A program made the position numbers and the translations under genes. 64,000 nucleotides of DNA, taken from the NCBI GenBank assembly GCA_012295275.1, contig CM022665.1, positions 22,639,502 to 22,703,501 of the forward strand, read 5' to 3'. The notes beneath the pieces are model-generated. The model searched no databases. It was not told where the DNA came from and saw only the letters and a list, made by a program, of their open reading frames with translations. Origin of the DNA: Chrysomallon squamiferum. Its lineage: Eukaryota; Mollusca; Gastropoda; Neomphalida; Peltospiridae. Below, piece after piece: positions 13,009 to 24,623 of the stretch. Position 1 is the stretch's first letter. Each line of letters starts with the position of its first letter.

Positions 13009-13480
13009 TGTCACACCATTAATTGTAAAGCATTATCAGTAGGTAATTACACCTATTAATATAATTTTGCATCATAAACTCATAAAGATAAAACCAAAGA
13101 ATTATGGTAAACCTATATAATACTTTCAGTAAACAAGAAATAATGAACAATTATATTAAGGACTGTCATAAGCATAAAACATTATCAATCTGATAAACTT
13201 CTGAATCCTAAACTAATAAAGAAAAAAAAACCCACCAAAAAAAAAAACGCCAAAACAACAAACAAAAAACCTGGTATAATAGTGATAAAATAATAAATAT
13301 ACTAACAATGTAAACCCAAATAGTTATTCATTATGTCAAGAAGTGTCAAAGCAATAAAGCTTTATCAATTTGATACAATTCTGAATCATACACTAATAAT
13401 GATAAAACTATACAAATGGTGAAAACCAAAAAAAACACTTTTATCAGTATAATCAGAAAGAGTTACACAAATCTGTCAGT
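13009..13480. repeat. Degenerate tandem repeat, period about 155-180 bp
   Basis: Three diverged units begin GTCA near 13009, 13165 and 13343. Each continues with a TTATCAAT-T-GATA-like motif, CTGAATC-TA-ACTAATAA, and an A-rich AAAACC stretch. Units 2 and 3 are closest. Confidence 0.6.
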
Positions 13481-15015
13481 AGATATGAAAAAAAACACCC
13501 CAGTGAATCTGTTTCAACACTTACATGTCAACATGTCCTGGCAAGAAGGTTCTAAAGACAAGGTATCAAGTAGAAAACTATAATAATACTCCACCACACA
13601 AAGCGATGATAATCCCACAGAGAGGATTTATTGTCACATATCGATCAAGTCGTGGTGATAGTTTGAAAAAAAAAAAAAATAATAATTGTAATTGTAATAA
13701 AAATAAAAAGACTGCTTTCTTTGCATTGAGCAAAATGTCATAAATGTTGTTGAAGCTTGCTCTGCAAAGTTTATCAAAACGTCCCGCCTTGGCAAAGTTT
13801 CAAACAGGTTTTCCCTCAAGTCTACATAGCTGATCGAAACTATTTATCAAGTATATTGTATTTTACTGTAGACTGACATAACCGCACCTCTGATAAAAAA
13901 TCTTTCACATAACCAAAGTTAAGCAGTAGTTTTTTCCCGAATACATCTATAATACAAGCATGTAATGATATACTGAATGTTCCTGTCCCTGCTTAAAAGT
14001 GCCCACCCTACAGAATATTTAAGCAGTGATTGTAAAGAAATTCATTTGTTATGGTACAATCAAAAGGTGAAAGACTTTTTAAAATTTACTTAAAGGCCTA
14101 AAGATTTTGCTTATCTTTCCTTTCAATATGGGAAGACAAGTTAGAAAATAAAGAGATTTAGTGATCATAACACAACGAGTAGTTAAAGGTTTGTGTAGAA
14201 CAAACAATAAGGAAAACCGCACAGTGGAATTTGATCTGTGTTGACTATGCCACTTGACAGCTGATAAAGAAAATGGGAACAGAAAAGCCAAACTGAATTG
14301 GCAGGCAATCATAAACAGGTATATAATCAAACAAGTGGAAAGGGAATTTGATCTTTAATAACACGAAGGAAATATAATGTTCCATGGTTCTGAGAACCCA
14401 TCATTAAATAACCATAAACAGTAATAATCATAAAAACAGAAATCATCAAACAGTGTTGAAACTCCTAGACTAATAATTCAGTCTGTGGTTAAAAGACAGT
14501 ATTGTTAATTAGAAATTACTTTTTAAGTGTGTTCACAAAAGACCTTGATTAGAATTAATCATTATTTTAATCTCAACTTTCTTTTCAGTTTACAGGAAAC
14601 AGAAATAAAAAAAAAAAAAAAAAAAATGAAATGTAATTCAAAAAATATAAAAATTAATAATAATAATAAAAAATAGAATTAAAAAGGATAAATAAATAAA
14701 AATTAAAATGTTTTAACAATATGTTTAAAAAAAAAGAAGTTATTTCTCACTTTTAATAGTTATTTTGTTTTGTTATGTTTTATTTGTTATTATAATTTTT
14801 TTTATCTTTAGGCATTCCTACATTTTTATTTTTAAAATCATTACAAAATTTGTCATTATTAACAGTGCCTAAAACATTAAAACACTGACAAATGAAATTA
14901 TCAGTAATTCTAAACCATCAGCATGTAATTTGCATAAGGAGTCTTAAAAATTAGCAAGCTTATTTTCTCCAAATATGTGATATATATTAAATTACTTAAA
15001 TACATGCTCTGTACT

Positions 15016-15046
<31 letters not shown>

Positions 15047-15370
15047 AATGATCTTTTGAACCATCATTTTATAATTAAATTTAGAAGAAAACAAATTCAT
15101 GCCCTAAATTTAATAATATTTTACAAACTCAAAAAGCTGTAAGACAATATTATTGTGTACAGCAAGCAGTTTAATGCAATAGGGACAGGTACAGACAAGA
15201 AAAGCACCATGTGTTATGAATATAAAGTAATCTGTCAAAAGCAGAATGGAAAAGGTAACTTTATATTAAACCAACTCTGCACTGTAACCAGAAACACTGT
15301 AGTGTCTATAGCTAAATGAAATTATGTTGCCATTGTGTATGTGAATGTTAGAAATAAGAACACATTTAAC

Positions 15371-15532
15371 TACTAGTACTGTTATTACTGTTTACTACCA
15401 CCACCACCACCACTACCACAACTGCTGTCACTGTTACATCTACCAGTGTGACCACTACTACTGTAAAGTATTACTGCTACTACTACTGTTACAATGTTAC
15501 TGCTACTACCACCAATACTGTTATTACTGCAA
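15371..15532. repeat. Degenerate trinucleotide tract (ACY)n
   Basis: Mostly TAC/CAC/ACT triplets with many substitutions. It produces spurious Tyr/His-rich open frames. Confidence 0.8.
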
Positions 15533-16094
15533 CCCCAATGAAAAAAAAAAAAAAATATATATATATATATCAACAGAATAAAACCTAACCAGTTAACTAA
15601 TCATATTACCTTTCAAAATATGAAACAGTTTTCATTAATAATGACACTGCTATCACTTTTATCTGAAGTGATAATTCCCTCAACAGTAATCTTGCCACAA
15701 ATCATAAACAGACTCACATCAGTGACAAATTATCATACCAGTAAATATGGCCAAGGTCTTAAGTAGCTACCTCATATTTTCAACAGACCCACAACAGATC
15801 AGAAAACACAGTAAAGCAATAAAATTAATAATTATTCTACATTTAATAATCATCTACCTGGACATATACAGAATGTATATTACCCTTTGGTAAGGCTCTC
15901 CAGTTTCATCTACAGTGTATTGCTCTGTTCACAATGAGATACTCAATCTTTTTTATTATTGGTTATGGTAGTAAATCAGGCTTGATTCCAGTCTCAAAGG
16001 GTCAACAACTTTAACAAGTAAACTCATACACACAACCAAACACAGAATGCAATCTAATATATAATATGAAAAATTGCTTGCAAAGCTGGATTGG

Positions 16095-16235
16095 ATATCA
16101 GATATGAATGCAAACAATAGCTGAATGAAAATCAGCATGAACTGTATTAATTTGTTTATGTTCATTAATATTGTGGAAAGTAATTCAGTTCTCATGTTGC
16201 CAAACACATTCAGTACTATACCCACAACAATCTTA
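16095..16235. repeat. Dispersed repeat, copy 1
   Basis: About 90 percent identical by eye over about 140 bp to 21687-21824, same orientation. It contains the shared block AATCAGCATGAACTGTATTA and ends at a TA run. No coding capacity beyond a short frame. Confidence 0.85.
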
Positions 16236-17465
16236 TATATATATATATATATATCATAAGAATGAATGATAATGGACAATAAATATTCTTCTGAAACAAA
16301 GAAAACACCTTTCAGTGTTTTCAAATTAGTAGTAAATTTAAAAACTGGGATAACAAATCTTGAATCTGTTAAATCTGAATAAACCAAACAGTTATAATTA
16401 TAAAAAAAGATTTATATATTTTATTAAAGTACTGACCACTGATAGTTCAAGTGCAATTCAATTTTTAACTGATTTTTTTCCCCATCCCTCAGAACTTTCA
16501 AACAACTTGATTATCCTTATATATTTTGAATTAAAAGGATCATCAGCCAAACATTTCTTAAATAAATGTGTGAATGTGACATTGATTGGGACTTTGATGT
16601 TATTTTGGCAACATCTAAGTCAGTAGTGTCCATAATATCAGTGGTGTCCATCACCTAAACTGCAGCTCTCTACTATCTTTGATTAATCAGCTTCCATGAA
16701 CTTGCATAATTAAAGTTAATTTAATAATAAAACATGTTTGGTTAGATGACGTAATTTTACATTATTTGAAAAGAATAATGTTGCAGCAGTGCATGTCTTT
16801 ATTTATTTTTGTCCTAAGATGTAATCATTTCTCTGCAGAGAAAACTGTAATTAAGAACAATAAAATAAACAATGGCCTATTTGAATTTTGTTCTTTGACT
16901 AAATATTAAATGGATATATATTAATATTAATTCAATATGTTGCTTACTTATTAAATTTTTATTATATTTTAAACCATTAGTTACGTGGAATAAAGGTCCA
17001 AGTAGCCTTCTGATCATGCTCTTAAATTTGTAAAGTAAATACAAATATATTATTATACAAATGTTTTATTACTACTCTGACCTCGTACTATGCAGTAAAA
17101 TAACATATTTTTAATAATAATAAAATATTTGTATCAGCACTAATTGTGATTTTTTAAAATTATGCTTCTATTGTTGTTCTGTTAACCTGTTGTTTTTTGC
17201 ATTGTTATTTTTAATGGGATCTGAAGATTCAAGTTAAATGTACTGGTGCATAAAGTGCAATAAATGCAAAATTACATACTTGTAAAAATAAAGCACTTGG
17301 TAATATATATAGGGGCTACCTTTAGGTGAATTGACAATACAAGGAAAGTAAAGGAATTCCTACTAAATTTAATAATATATTTACAGCACATTCATGGACT
17401 TGGATTGTGTAACAAATACTATTCCAATCATCTTGATGTTAACATTATTGTAAATACAGAAAAAG

Positions 17466-17466
<1 letters not shown>

Positions 17467-17499
<33 letters not shown>
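17467..17499 (+). repeat. Poly(A) run, 33 A
   Basis: Longest A run in the window, followed by TCCTGAGAGGC. Confidence 0.9.
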
Positions 17500-17502
<3 letters not shown>

Positions 17503-17765
17503 TGAGAGGCATTACAGATAAATTAATTTTATTATCACATCTATTATTCTGAAATAAAATCTGAAATAAAACCTTAATAAGAAGGAATTTTTGTCATTTC
17601 TATTAAGTTAAAGTAATAACATCAATAATACTTCTACTACTACTACCAAATAAATAATACTTATATTCAAAAATTAGAAAAAGAAAAGAAAGAGAGATGT
17701 AAAAATATGTAGTTATGTGCAGTCATCTTTGATTGCAGTTTCTCAGTAACATAAATATACACAGA

Positions 17766-17870
17766 ATATTAACAAAGAAAATTAAATTGTCCTGACAATT
17801 TTGTAAAATGATTTTACTTTAAAAAAAAAAAAAAAAAAAAAATAATGTTTATGATATTTATTATTGATAT
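17766..17870 (+). repeat. Left arm of an inverted repeat pair
   Basis: Shares TCCTGACAATTTTGTAAAAT, flanking A/T-rich sequence, an A run and a following TAATGTTTATGATATTTAT-like stretch with the reverse complement of 18981-19087. Confidence 0.8.
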
Positions 17871-18980
17871 ATAGAGTGGATTAAAATCTGGCAATGAAAA
17901 ATACATAATCAATCCATCAAAAAGAAAAATTCATTATAAATATATTTATTATATCCCATAAAACTTTTGAAAATTATATTAGTTTTGTAATAAAATTTGG
18001 TTTTTCTAAGAAGTAAATTATTTTATGTAGATTTAATGAAATCTTGAAATCAGCTCTTGGTTGATGTATGCACTTCATCTTATTCAGATGTTCTGGTTAG
18101 TGTTATAGAAGAAAATTTAAAAAAAAAGTTATTTGAATATGACACTATGATAACAGGGCTGAAAACAAAACAAAAAAACCTCTTGGTCCCATTAGGTATT
18201 TTCTGTATATAATTCCATTATATTATAATTCAACTCAGTAAAAGTTTAGTGCTTATAAATCATGGATTGGACAATTTTACATCATATAATGTGAAAACAC
18301 TGAATTATTTTGTTTGTTTTTTATATTGTTTGGGAAAATGGTTTTAGTGTTACACTTCCACAAATGTTATGTAAGCTATTCATCAATTCTGGAGAAACCC
18401 TTCTCCCAAACAAAATAACTACCTTATATTTACTTCATTTTATTGAATACAAAGGACTTGATTTAATATTACTTTATCTCATTTTCTGTTTGACGCTATA
18501 GAATAATGATCACCTGTAAAAGATATTAAGTATATAAATTTTACTGGACTATTTCAACAAATATTTTATTTCATATTTTAATTAAAGAAAAATAAAAGTA
18601 ATAATTTTTAAAAGAAGTTACATTTTATATTAACATTTAAAGTTTAAAAAAGATTATTATTATTATGTTAGATAAAGATGAGTTCATATAAATAATAATT
18701 ATGAATACTGTTTATCAAAACAGATTTTTAAATGAAATTCGTAAGGAAAATAAAAGTAAAACAAAAAAGGAAGAAAAAAAGTAAATGTGAAAAAAAAAGA
18801 AAAAAAAGATACAAAATAAGAAAAAAGGAAAAAGAAAAGAAAAAAGAAACAAAAATTTCATTAAATAAACAGATATATCTAAATCTGTTTAATTTTTAAC
18901 TAAAAATAAAAGCAATTATTTTGTGTAATGTAATACCAGGCAAAGTTGAATATATCACACAAGTTCCAGCACACAGCCTG

Positions 18981-19087
18981 TTTTGTTATTTATAATATCT
19001 TAAACATTTTTTTTTTTTTTTTTTTTTAAATAAAATGATTTTACAAAATTGTCAGGACACTAATATTTAATTTTATTTGTTAATATG
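18981..19087 (-). repeat. Right arm of an inverted repeat pair
   Basis: Reverse complement of 17766-17870 with a few changes. The arms face each other about 1.1 kb apart, with their A runs inward. Confidence 0.8.
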
Positions 19088-19257
19088 AAAAAAAAAAAGC
19101 TATTTTCTCAAACTGTTTTTCTCTTTTTCAGTTTGTATTATTAACAGTACAAACATTTACAGAGATATTAAATGATATTCCATTTATTATTAAATTTATG
19201 TATTTTTTGTCTAAAAGTTACTGGTTTTCTCTTGGATTTATTTAGCTACAATGAAAT

Positions 19258-19510
19258 GTTTTAATCCTTTCATTGTATAATTAAAAATAGCTCCTGACAA
19301 ATTTAACAAGCGTAGTAGTTGTGGTACTGTCTCACAGTTGGCAGCACATACTGAGCTGATATGATGTCTGGGAGTCTGTGGGGCATGTCCACTTCTCATA
19401 GCATAACAAGAATATTTTTTAGCCTATGGGGTAAACCCACTTTCCACAGTTAACAGCTATATAAATTGGAGCAGATATATCTGCTTATGGCAAGGAAAGG
19501 GTTGAAAAAC
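19258..19510. mobile_element. MITE-like element, about 253 bp, imperfect terminal inverted repeats
   Basis: The left end GTTTTAATCCTTTCATTG and the right end, reverse-complemented GTTTTTCAACCCTTTCCTTG, are related inverted ends. The interior is clearly richer in G+C than the flanks and has a perfect 14-bp palindrome at 19471-19484. No target duplication is clear. Confidence 0.5.
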
Positions 19511-19939
19511 ACAGCACAGTAAGTGTTATTAGAATTGTCATTCTAAATAACAAGACAATATTTACAGAATAACACTGATTCATTGCCAGCAGAGTAATAC
19601 ACTGAAAACCAAAATGGAACCCTTTTCTAAATGATAACATAATTTATACCACCAAAATTAAGAAGTAAAAATTTTTTTTGAAATCTTTGCTTTTTTTTTT
19701 ATCTCAAAATAAGGTGTCTCACATAAGTGTGGTATCCCTGTCTTGAACACTGGATGTAATGAATATACTAAAATTTCCACTTGATATTAACAATTTCCAT
19801 TTTAAAACTGGTTTCTGAATTTGTGATAACACAGAAAAGGCATAGATGTCAGGACTGTATAATCCTAAAATTAAAATATACATGCTAAAGACTGATAAAG
19901 ACAAAACAAATGACATAAATAAGGCTGGAGGTCACATAC

Positions 19940-20248
19940 CTGTTGTTTTTCCTGACTGTGGGAAATGCTGACAATTTGTTCCTGTAGATTGGCATCTGCC
20001 TGTGTCAACTGTGTTGTCACAGTTTGCAGTGTGGCCATGTATTCCCTGCGATCCTCATTAATATGCAACAGTTCATCTTCTTTCTCTCTCAGAATCATGG
20101 ACACATCAGCCTGCAGTTCTTTCATTCTTTCCAGCTGTATTTGTAACTCCTGTGGCAGCTCTCTCCCTTGTGAACCATATTTAGCTTCTTGTGTTTGAAC
20201 CAGTCGTCGCATCTGTTCCATTCGGACTGATATATCTTGTTCTAGCAT
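19940..20248 (-). CDS. Nesprin-like exon, complete 103-codon spectrin module
   Basis: MLEQDISVRMEQMRRL to SHSQEKQQ, phase 0 at both ends, acceptor ATATATTTCAG, donor CAG|GTATGT. It opens with an ATG codon by chance; the upstream acceptor and frame show it is internal. No Trp. Strongly charged coiled helices. Confidence 0.92.
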
Positions 20249-20731
20249 CTGAAATATATGAGAAAATTAAATGAATAAACCATTATATTTTAGGAACAAA
20301 TAAATTTAAGTTTTGTGAATAGTTCACATAAATAATCAATTGGACCAGAACTAATTTTAGAATTTTAAATTGGTAAATATCTTCCATTAGACTCTGAAAT
20401 AATTGAGAAGAGTAGGAAAAAACTAAATAATTTCCTACTATAAGAAAACTGAACAAACCAAAGATTCACTATAAATAGTAAGTGTGAGTTTAAATCTATA
20501 CATTTAAATGAAAGGTACCTGAGAAAATAAATTGGCTGACTTCTGTTACAAATAGCATTTTGTTTGAAAATGCTACTTGATGAATTAGAATTAAATGAAA
20601 CTTCACACTTTATTATAAATTATTGTGTAGAGAGAGAAAGGTGACAAGTTCCCAAACATTGAACACCTTGATGTGCTGTCACAGCAACAGATTTAAATTA
20701 AAGGCAACTTTCACATGTTCATTAAATGACA

Positions 20732-20964
20732 GGCATTTTGTGTCTATCTGTTCATTGAGTTACTTTATGTTTCAGCATTTGTGCAATGTCTGGGTTTTTT
20801 ACTTACTTTATGCTTCTCTATTTGTGTAATGTCTGTTCTTTGACTTAGTTTATATTTCTCTATTTGTGTAACGTCTGTTTTTTGACTCACTTTGTGCTTC
20901 AGTATTTGTCTAATGTCTCTGTTTTTTTTACTCACTTTATGCTTCTCTATTTGTGTAATGTCTG
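20732..20964 (-). repeat. Tandem array of an exon end plus 5' splice site, about 5.5 copies
   Basis: Units of 42-45 bp encode D-(I/V)-x-Q-(I/M)-(E/L)-K-(H/Y)-K followed by the donor hexamer and a purine spacer. Donor G positions are 20935, 20890, 20848 (mutated to C), 20806 and 20763; a half copy lies at 20732-20758. Spacings of 45, 42 and 42 keep frame; the last, 43, does not. Copies 1, 3 and 4 share IEK, and copies 2 and 5 share (I/M)LK, so growth was probably by more than one duplication. Confidence 0.9.
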
Positions 20965-21113
20965 CCTGGTCTTTGTTAGCAGTCAGACCATTGAGTTCCT
21001 CTCTGCTCTCTGTGAGCCAGTCAATGCTCTGAGTGACCTCTTCCAGGAAACTTCCTCTGTCATCTATCTCATCCTGAAGAAGCTGATGCTGTTCCTTCAC
21101 ATGATCTCGGAAC
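20936..21113 (-). CDS. Nesprin-like exon, second part of spectrin module, with tandemly copied 5' splice site
   Basis: One base then 59 codons, FRDHVKEQHQLLQDEI to ITQIEKHK, Trp in SIDWLTESREEL. I take the first donor, AAA|GTGAGT at 20935, because it gives the expected 108-codon module. Reading through stays open: further donors lie at 20890 (GTGAGT, +15 residues) and 20806 (GTAAGT, +43 residues). A mutated copy (CTAAGT) lies at 20848 (+29). A stop at 20767-20765 closes the frame before the fifth copy's donor. Confidence 0.87.
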
Positions 21114-21686
21114 CTTTAAAAACAAATATTATATATTTATATAAAAAATCATTTCTGATACTCAGAACAGTTTTATCTATGAAAATGAATTCATTAGTTA
21201 ACAGGTAAGTGTTTAAAGTTTTAATTATCCAAGTTATTTAACACTGGAACAGGATAAAGTTCAAGTAACTGTTTATATATCAAAGAAAGTAATTGTCTGC
21301 TAAAACCCTACATATCATAATTTAAAAGTTAATACAATTCAGATGTATGAATGTTATTTTTGGTAATCCAATTTTATTTGTGAAGAATTGATTTTTTAGA
21401 ATCAAAATAAGATGAAGACTTCATATGTGATTTCAAGATCCAATTTAGGTGAATGCTATTTAAGCAGAACCTGCTGCATTATTATTACATAACATAGGCC
21501 TGCAAAACTCCTCCACCGTTAATATTAATAACAACATCCTCAAAACTTACAAAAATTGTTAAAAAATTGTTAATACATTTCAGATTACATTTTTAATGGA
21601 TAAAGTAAAAAGGATATTGTTTTTTGTTTTCTATCTCTATTATACTTTTAACTGTGAATGCAAAAAAGTATGTCATTTTTATTTTA

Positions 21687-21824
21687 ATATCAGATACAAA
21701 TGCAAACAATAGCTGAAAGAAAATCAGCATGAACTGTATTAATTTTTTTATGTTCATTAATATTGTGGAAATTAATTCAGTTTTCATGTTGCCATACACA
21801 TGTAATACTATATCCACAACAGCC
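21687..21824. repeat. Dispersed repeat, copy 2, against a splice donor
   Basis: Copy of 16095-16235, same orientation. It ends four bases from the exon border at 21829, so its edge forms the intronic flank of that donor. Confidence 0.85.
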
Positions 21825-21828
21825 TCAC

Positions 21829-21974
21829 CTTTCAAACTTTTCCATCAAAGCCATGAACTCTTCCTGAGACTGAACCTTTGCCTCAGCAGTTGGCAGAGAT
21901 CTTTGGAGTATTACTGATGATTTCTTCATGGCTTCTAGAGTGGAATCCACATTCTCTAGATCAGCATGAATTGC
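21829..21974 (-). CDS. Nesprin-like exon, first part of spectrin module
   Basis: 48 codons plus AG, AIHADLENVDSTLEAM to MEKFE. Acceptor ATTCTTTTAG, donor AAG|GTGAGG, leaving phase 2; AG|G gives Arg with the next exon. A dispersed repeat copy lies directly against its donor (21687-21824). Confidence 0.88.
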
Positions 21975-22253
21975 CTAAAAGAATACATTTAATGTTATAG
22001 TATTTAATGCAATGTTAAATGAAAGAGTAACAAAAGAAAGTTATGAAATACAATATTTAAAATTAATATGATCTATTACCATTAAAGATTTAAAAGATGG
22101 AGTAAAAAATAAAACAGAACAAAAAAAGAAGTAAAACAACAAAAATATACAACTCCAGATATGCATACAAAAAATAACAGCGATAATAATGATCAGTATA
22201 ATAACAATATATATATATATATATATTTTTATAATTATTCTAATAGAGCTCAC

Positions 22254-22397
22254 CTCAATGTTCTGTATCTGGTTGACTAATTGGTTACTGTCAGCAGTTT
22301 GCAGATTAACAACTTCTAGTCTGTCTTGACACTGATGCAGGACATCATCTGCTGACTGCAACATGGAACTGAACTCTTGCCACTGGACTCCCATATC
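22254..22397 (-). CDS. Nesprin-like exon, second part of spectrin module
   Basis: 48 codons, DMGVQWQEFSSMLQSA to IQNIE, Trp in VQWQEF (helix A start). Acceptor TGTTTTTATAG, donor GAG|GTGAGC, phase 0. It gives 109 codons with the exon at 22893. Confidence 0.9.
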
Positions 22398-22892
22398 CTA
22401 TAAAAACATATTTTGAAATACTATTGCAGTCATATTGGTATTAAGGAAATGGACATTTGCCACTAAATTGCCATATCCTACAAAAATAAAATATGTCCAC
22501 TGCCATACAAATACAACAGCACTGAAATTCCATATTCTATTAAAAAAAAGTATCATCATCATAAACAGATCCACAAAAAAATAGGCATATCTATATGGTG
22601 AAATCAGTTTGTTAGAGAAAAGAACAGCAACAAACAGTGGTCATTTCAGTACATATTCAATACAGTTTGGGGGTTAATTCCTTGAGTTTAACCTGTGAAA
22701 TTACACTAAAACATCTTGTGATTGTTATAATTTTATTTTTACTTTTGTATTATTTTACACTGTCTTGAGCTGATTCTATGCAATGTTTATCAAGTCTCTG
22801 CCAAAAACAATCATATTTAAATGTTATCAAAATTAGTTTGAAATAATATAAGATTTTTACATTATCTTAAATAAATAACTGATGCATAATAC

Positions 22893-23075
22893 CTGTAGAG
22901 TTGTTTGCCTTGCTTCACAGTTATTGATGAGAGTACTCCAGCGACTGTTTATAGATGATATGAATTTGTCGATAAGAGAGTGACTATCTGATGAAGCCAT
23001 TCTGTCCAGTGATCTGGCTTGTTCATTCAACTCATCCACTGAAGAACGATTTGCCTCCAGTTTACCAGAGAAATC
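22893..23075 (-). CDS. Nesprin-like exon, first part of spectrin module
   Basis: 61 codons, DFSGKLEANRSSVDEL to QTTLQ, helix C Trp in NSRWSTLINNCE. Acceptor TGTGTCATTAAG, donor CAG|GTATTA, phase 0 at both ends. Confidence 0.9.
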
Positions 23076-23435
23076 CTTAATGACACAAAAATTTATTATT
23101 TTTATTAAAATACTTATAAAACTCAGATATATTCATAAAAATCTGTTACTTGTGTTTATTATTGAAACTACACATTTTTTATGTAGTAGAAATAATAATA
23201 ATAATAATAGTAATAATATTAAAATAATAATAATAATGAAAATGTTCAATTAATGATAACAAAAATCTCAAAAAGATGTATAAATGTTATACAAAATAAT
23301 GTTATTTCATATTTGAATTTAAACATTTTTGTATTCACTTTTTACAAAAAGATAACTCTAAATATTTCTTTTAGTATAGACATTTTATTTATAACTACCA
23401 ACCATTCAATGAACTGAGTATGAAACATGCCAAAC

Positions 23436-23552
23436 CTTTGTCTGTTGAAGAGCGTGTTGTATTTCTCCTGGGCTGGTTAAAGGTGCTTTTTCTAGTTCAG
23501 CCCACTCTTCTTCCAGACACTGAAGAATACCATTCAACTCCTCATGGGCATC
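23436..23552 (-). CDS. Nesprin-like exon, second part of spectrin module
   Basis: 39 codons, DAHEELNGILQCLEEE to LQQTK. Acceptor TTAATGGTAG is weak in pyrimidines; donor AAG|GTTTGG. Phase 0 at both ends. Trp in EEWAELEKAP. Its length fits the 39 codons needed after the 71-codon exon. Confidence 0.85.
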
Positions 23553-23973
23553 CTACCATTAACATTTTAATAAAATTAAAAAATATCTTTAATTTTCTAA
23601 GCCATCAATGCTCTTATTATACAAGCATACACCAAATTACATTATTATAATGCAGAGATTTATGTAAATAGCTACAGTCTTTGGCAAAATGGGCTATAGT
23701 CTGTTCAGTGAACAGAATACACTTTAAATTTAAAGTAATCATTAATAATACAAAATAAATATATAAATAAATTTATTTATTTAAAAAGCAGATTAAGACA
23801 GTAATAATATAGATCTATTTATCTATACAATTATGTATTAAAAAAAAAAAAAATAATAATAAATAATAAAAAATAAGTAAATAAGTAAATAATAAAAAAA
23901 ATACACACACAAATAAAAGAACAAAGCCTTAGTAAACATGGAGTTTTTGACTTAGGGTGAAACTACATTTTAC

Positions 23974-24186
23974 CTGGAAGTCTCTCCATTTAGATGCCTT
24001 CTCTTCAAGCATTTCCTGTTTCTTCTGTGAAGCAGACATGACAGCTGCTAGTTTGTTGCTGACTTTTTGAAGAGATTGTTGCAGTGTTTCTTTGTCATTA
24101 GGATCAAGAGTGAGCAGAAGACGTTCTGATATTTCCATCACCTGATCCATCTCATCCTGACACAAACTGGCCTCAGAGAAATAGTC
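23974..24186 (-). CDS. Nesprin-like exon, first part of spectrin module
   Basis: 71 codons, DYFSEASLCQDEMDQV to KWRDFQ. Acceptor ACTATACAG, donor CAG|GTAAAA, phase 0. The Trp near the end (SKWRDF) is in helix A. The LTLDPNDKETLQQSL loop precedes helix C. The module is 110 codons with the next exon. Confidence 0.9.
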
Positions 24187-24232
24187 CTGTATAGTAATAA
24201 TAATATTATTATTTAACAATGATAATAATAAC

Positions 24233-24274
24233 AAGAAGAAGAAGAAGAAGAAGAAGAAGAAAAAGAAGAAGAAA
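24233..24274. repeat. (AAG)n microsatellite
   Basis: About 13 GAA units with one interruption. On the transcribed strand it is a CTT tract 47 bp upstream of nothing coding but inside the intron preceding the donor side of 24624. Confidence 0.85.
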
Positions 24275-24623
24275 AATAAAAACAAAAACATATAGATGTA
24301 CAAATAATTATATTACTAGTAATAGTATTAATAATATGAATAATATCAGTATGCTCAACAACAAAACAAATCAAAATAATAATAATCAAATTTATCATAA
24401 TAATGAATAAAATAATATATTTTGTTTACATTCATCATCTCCATTATTAGAAGAAAAAAGAACCAAAAATTATTGCAAGCAACCATGTAAACATCGATAA
24501 GAAATAAAAAAATAACAACAGAAACAATAAAATTTGAACATTTTTAAACTGCACTTAATTGTGTTTACTCTCTGAGTTTTAATCTGTTTTTCATATAATC
24601 ATTAAACAGTTTTAAAAACTCAC

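Larger units (their letters stand above)
11911..19939 (-). other. Intron, 8.0 kb, repeat-rich
   Basis: No spectrin exon seen and none needed by module length. It holds long A runs (12517-12547 and 17467-17499), a degenerate tandem repeat (13009-13480), a degenerate ACY tract (15371-15532), a dispersed repeat copy (16095-16235), an inverted repeat pair (17766-17870 and 18981-19087) and a MITE-like element (19258-19510). Confidence 0.7.

Noticed and set aside
15345-15581. Tyr/His-rich open frames on both strands
   Set aside because: They are translations of a trinucleotide tract; the same applies at 26781-27056.
15956-16387. 143-codon minus-strand open frame with hydrophobic stretches
   Set aside because: It overlaps a dispersed repeat and a TA run. 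Its membrane-like look comes from A/T-rich codons, and the shared part with 21593-21835 is explained by the repeat.
19940-20248. ATG at the start of this exon as a translation start of a short isoform
   Set aside because: The ATG abuts a good acceptor in frame with the upstream exons, and there is no promoter evidence.
24213-24410. Arg/Lys-rich or Ser-rich open frames
   Set aside because: They are translations of an AAG repeat.
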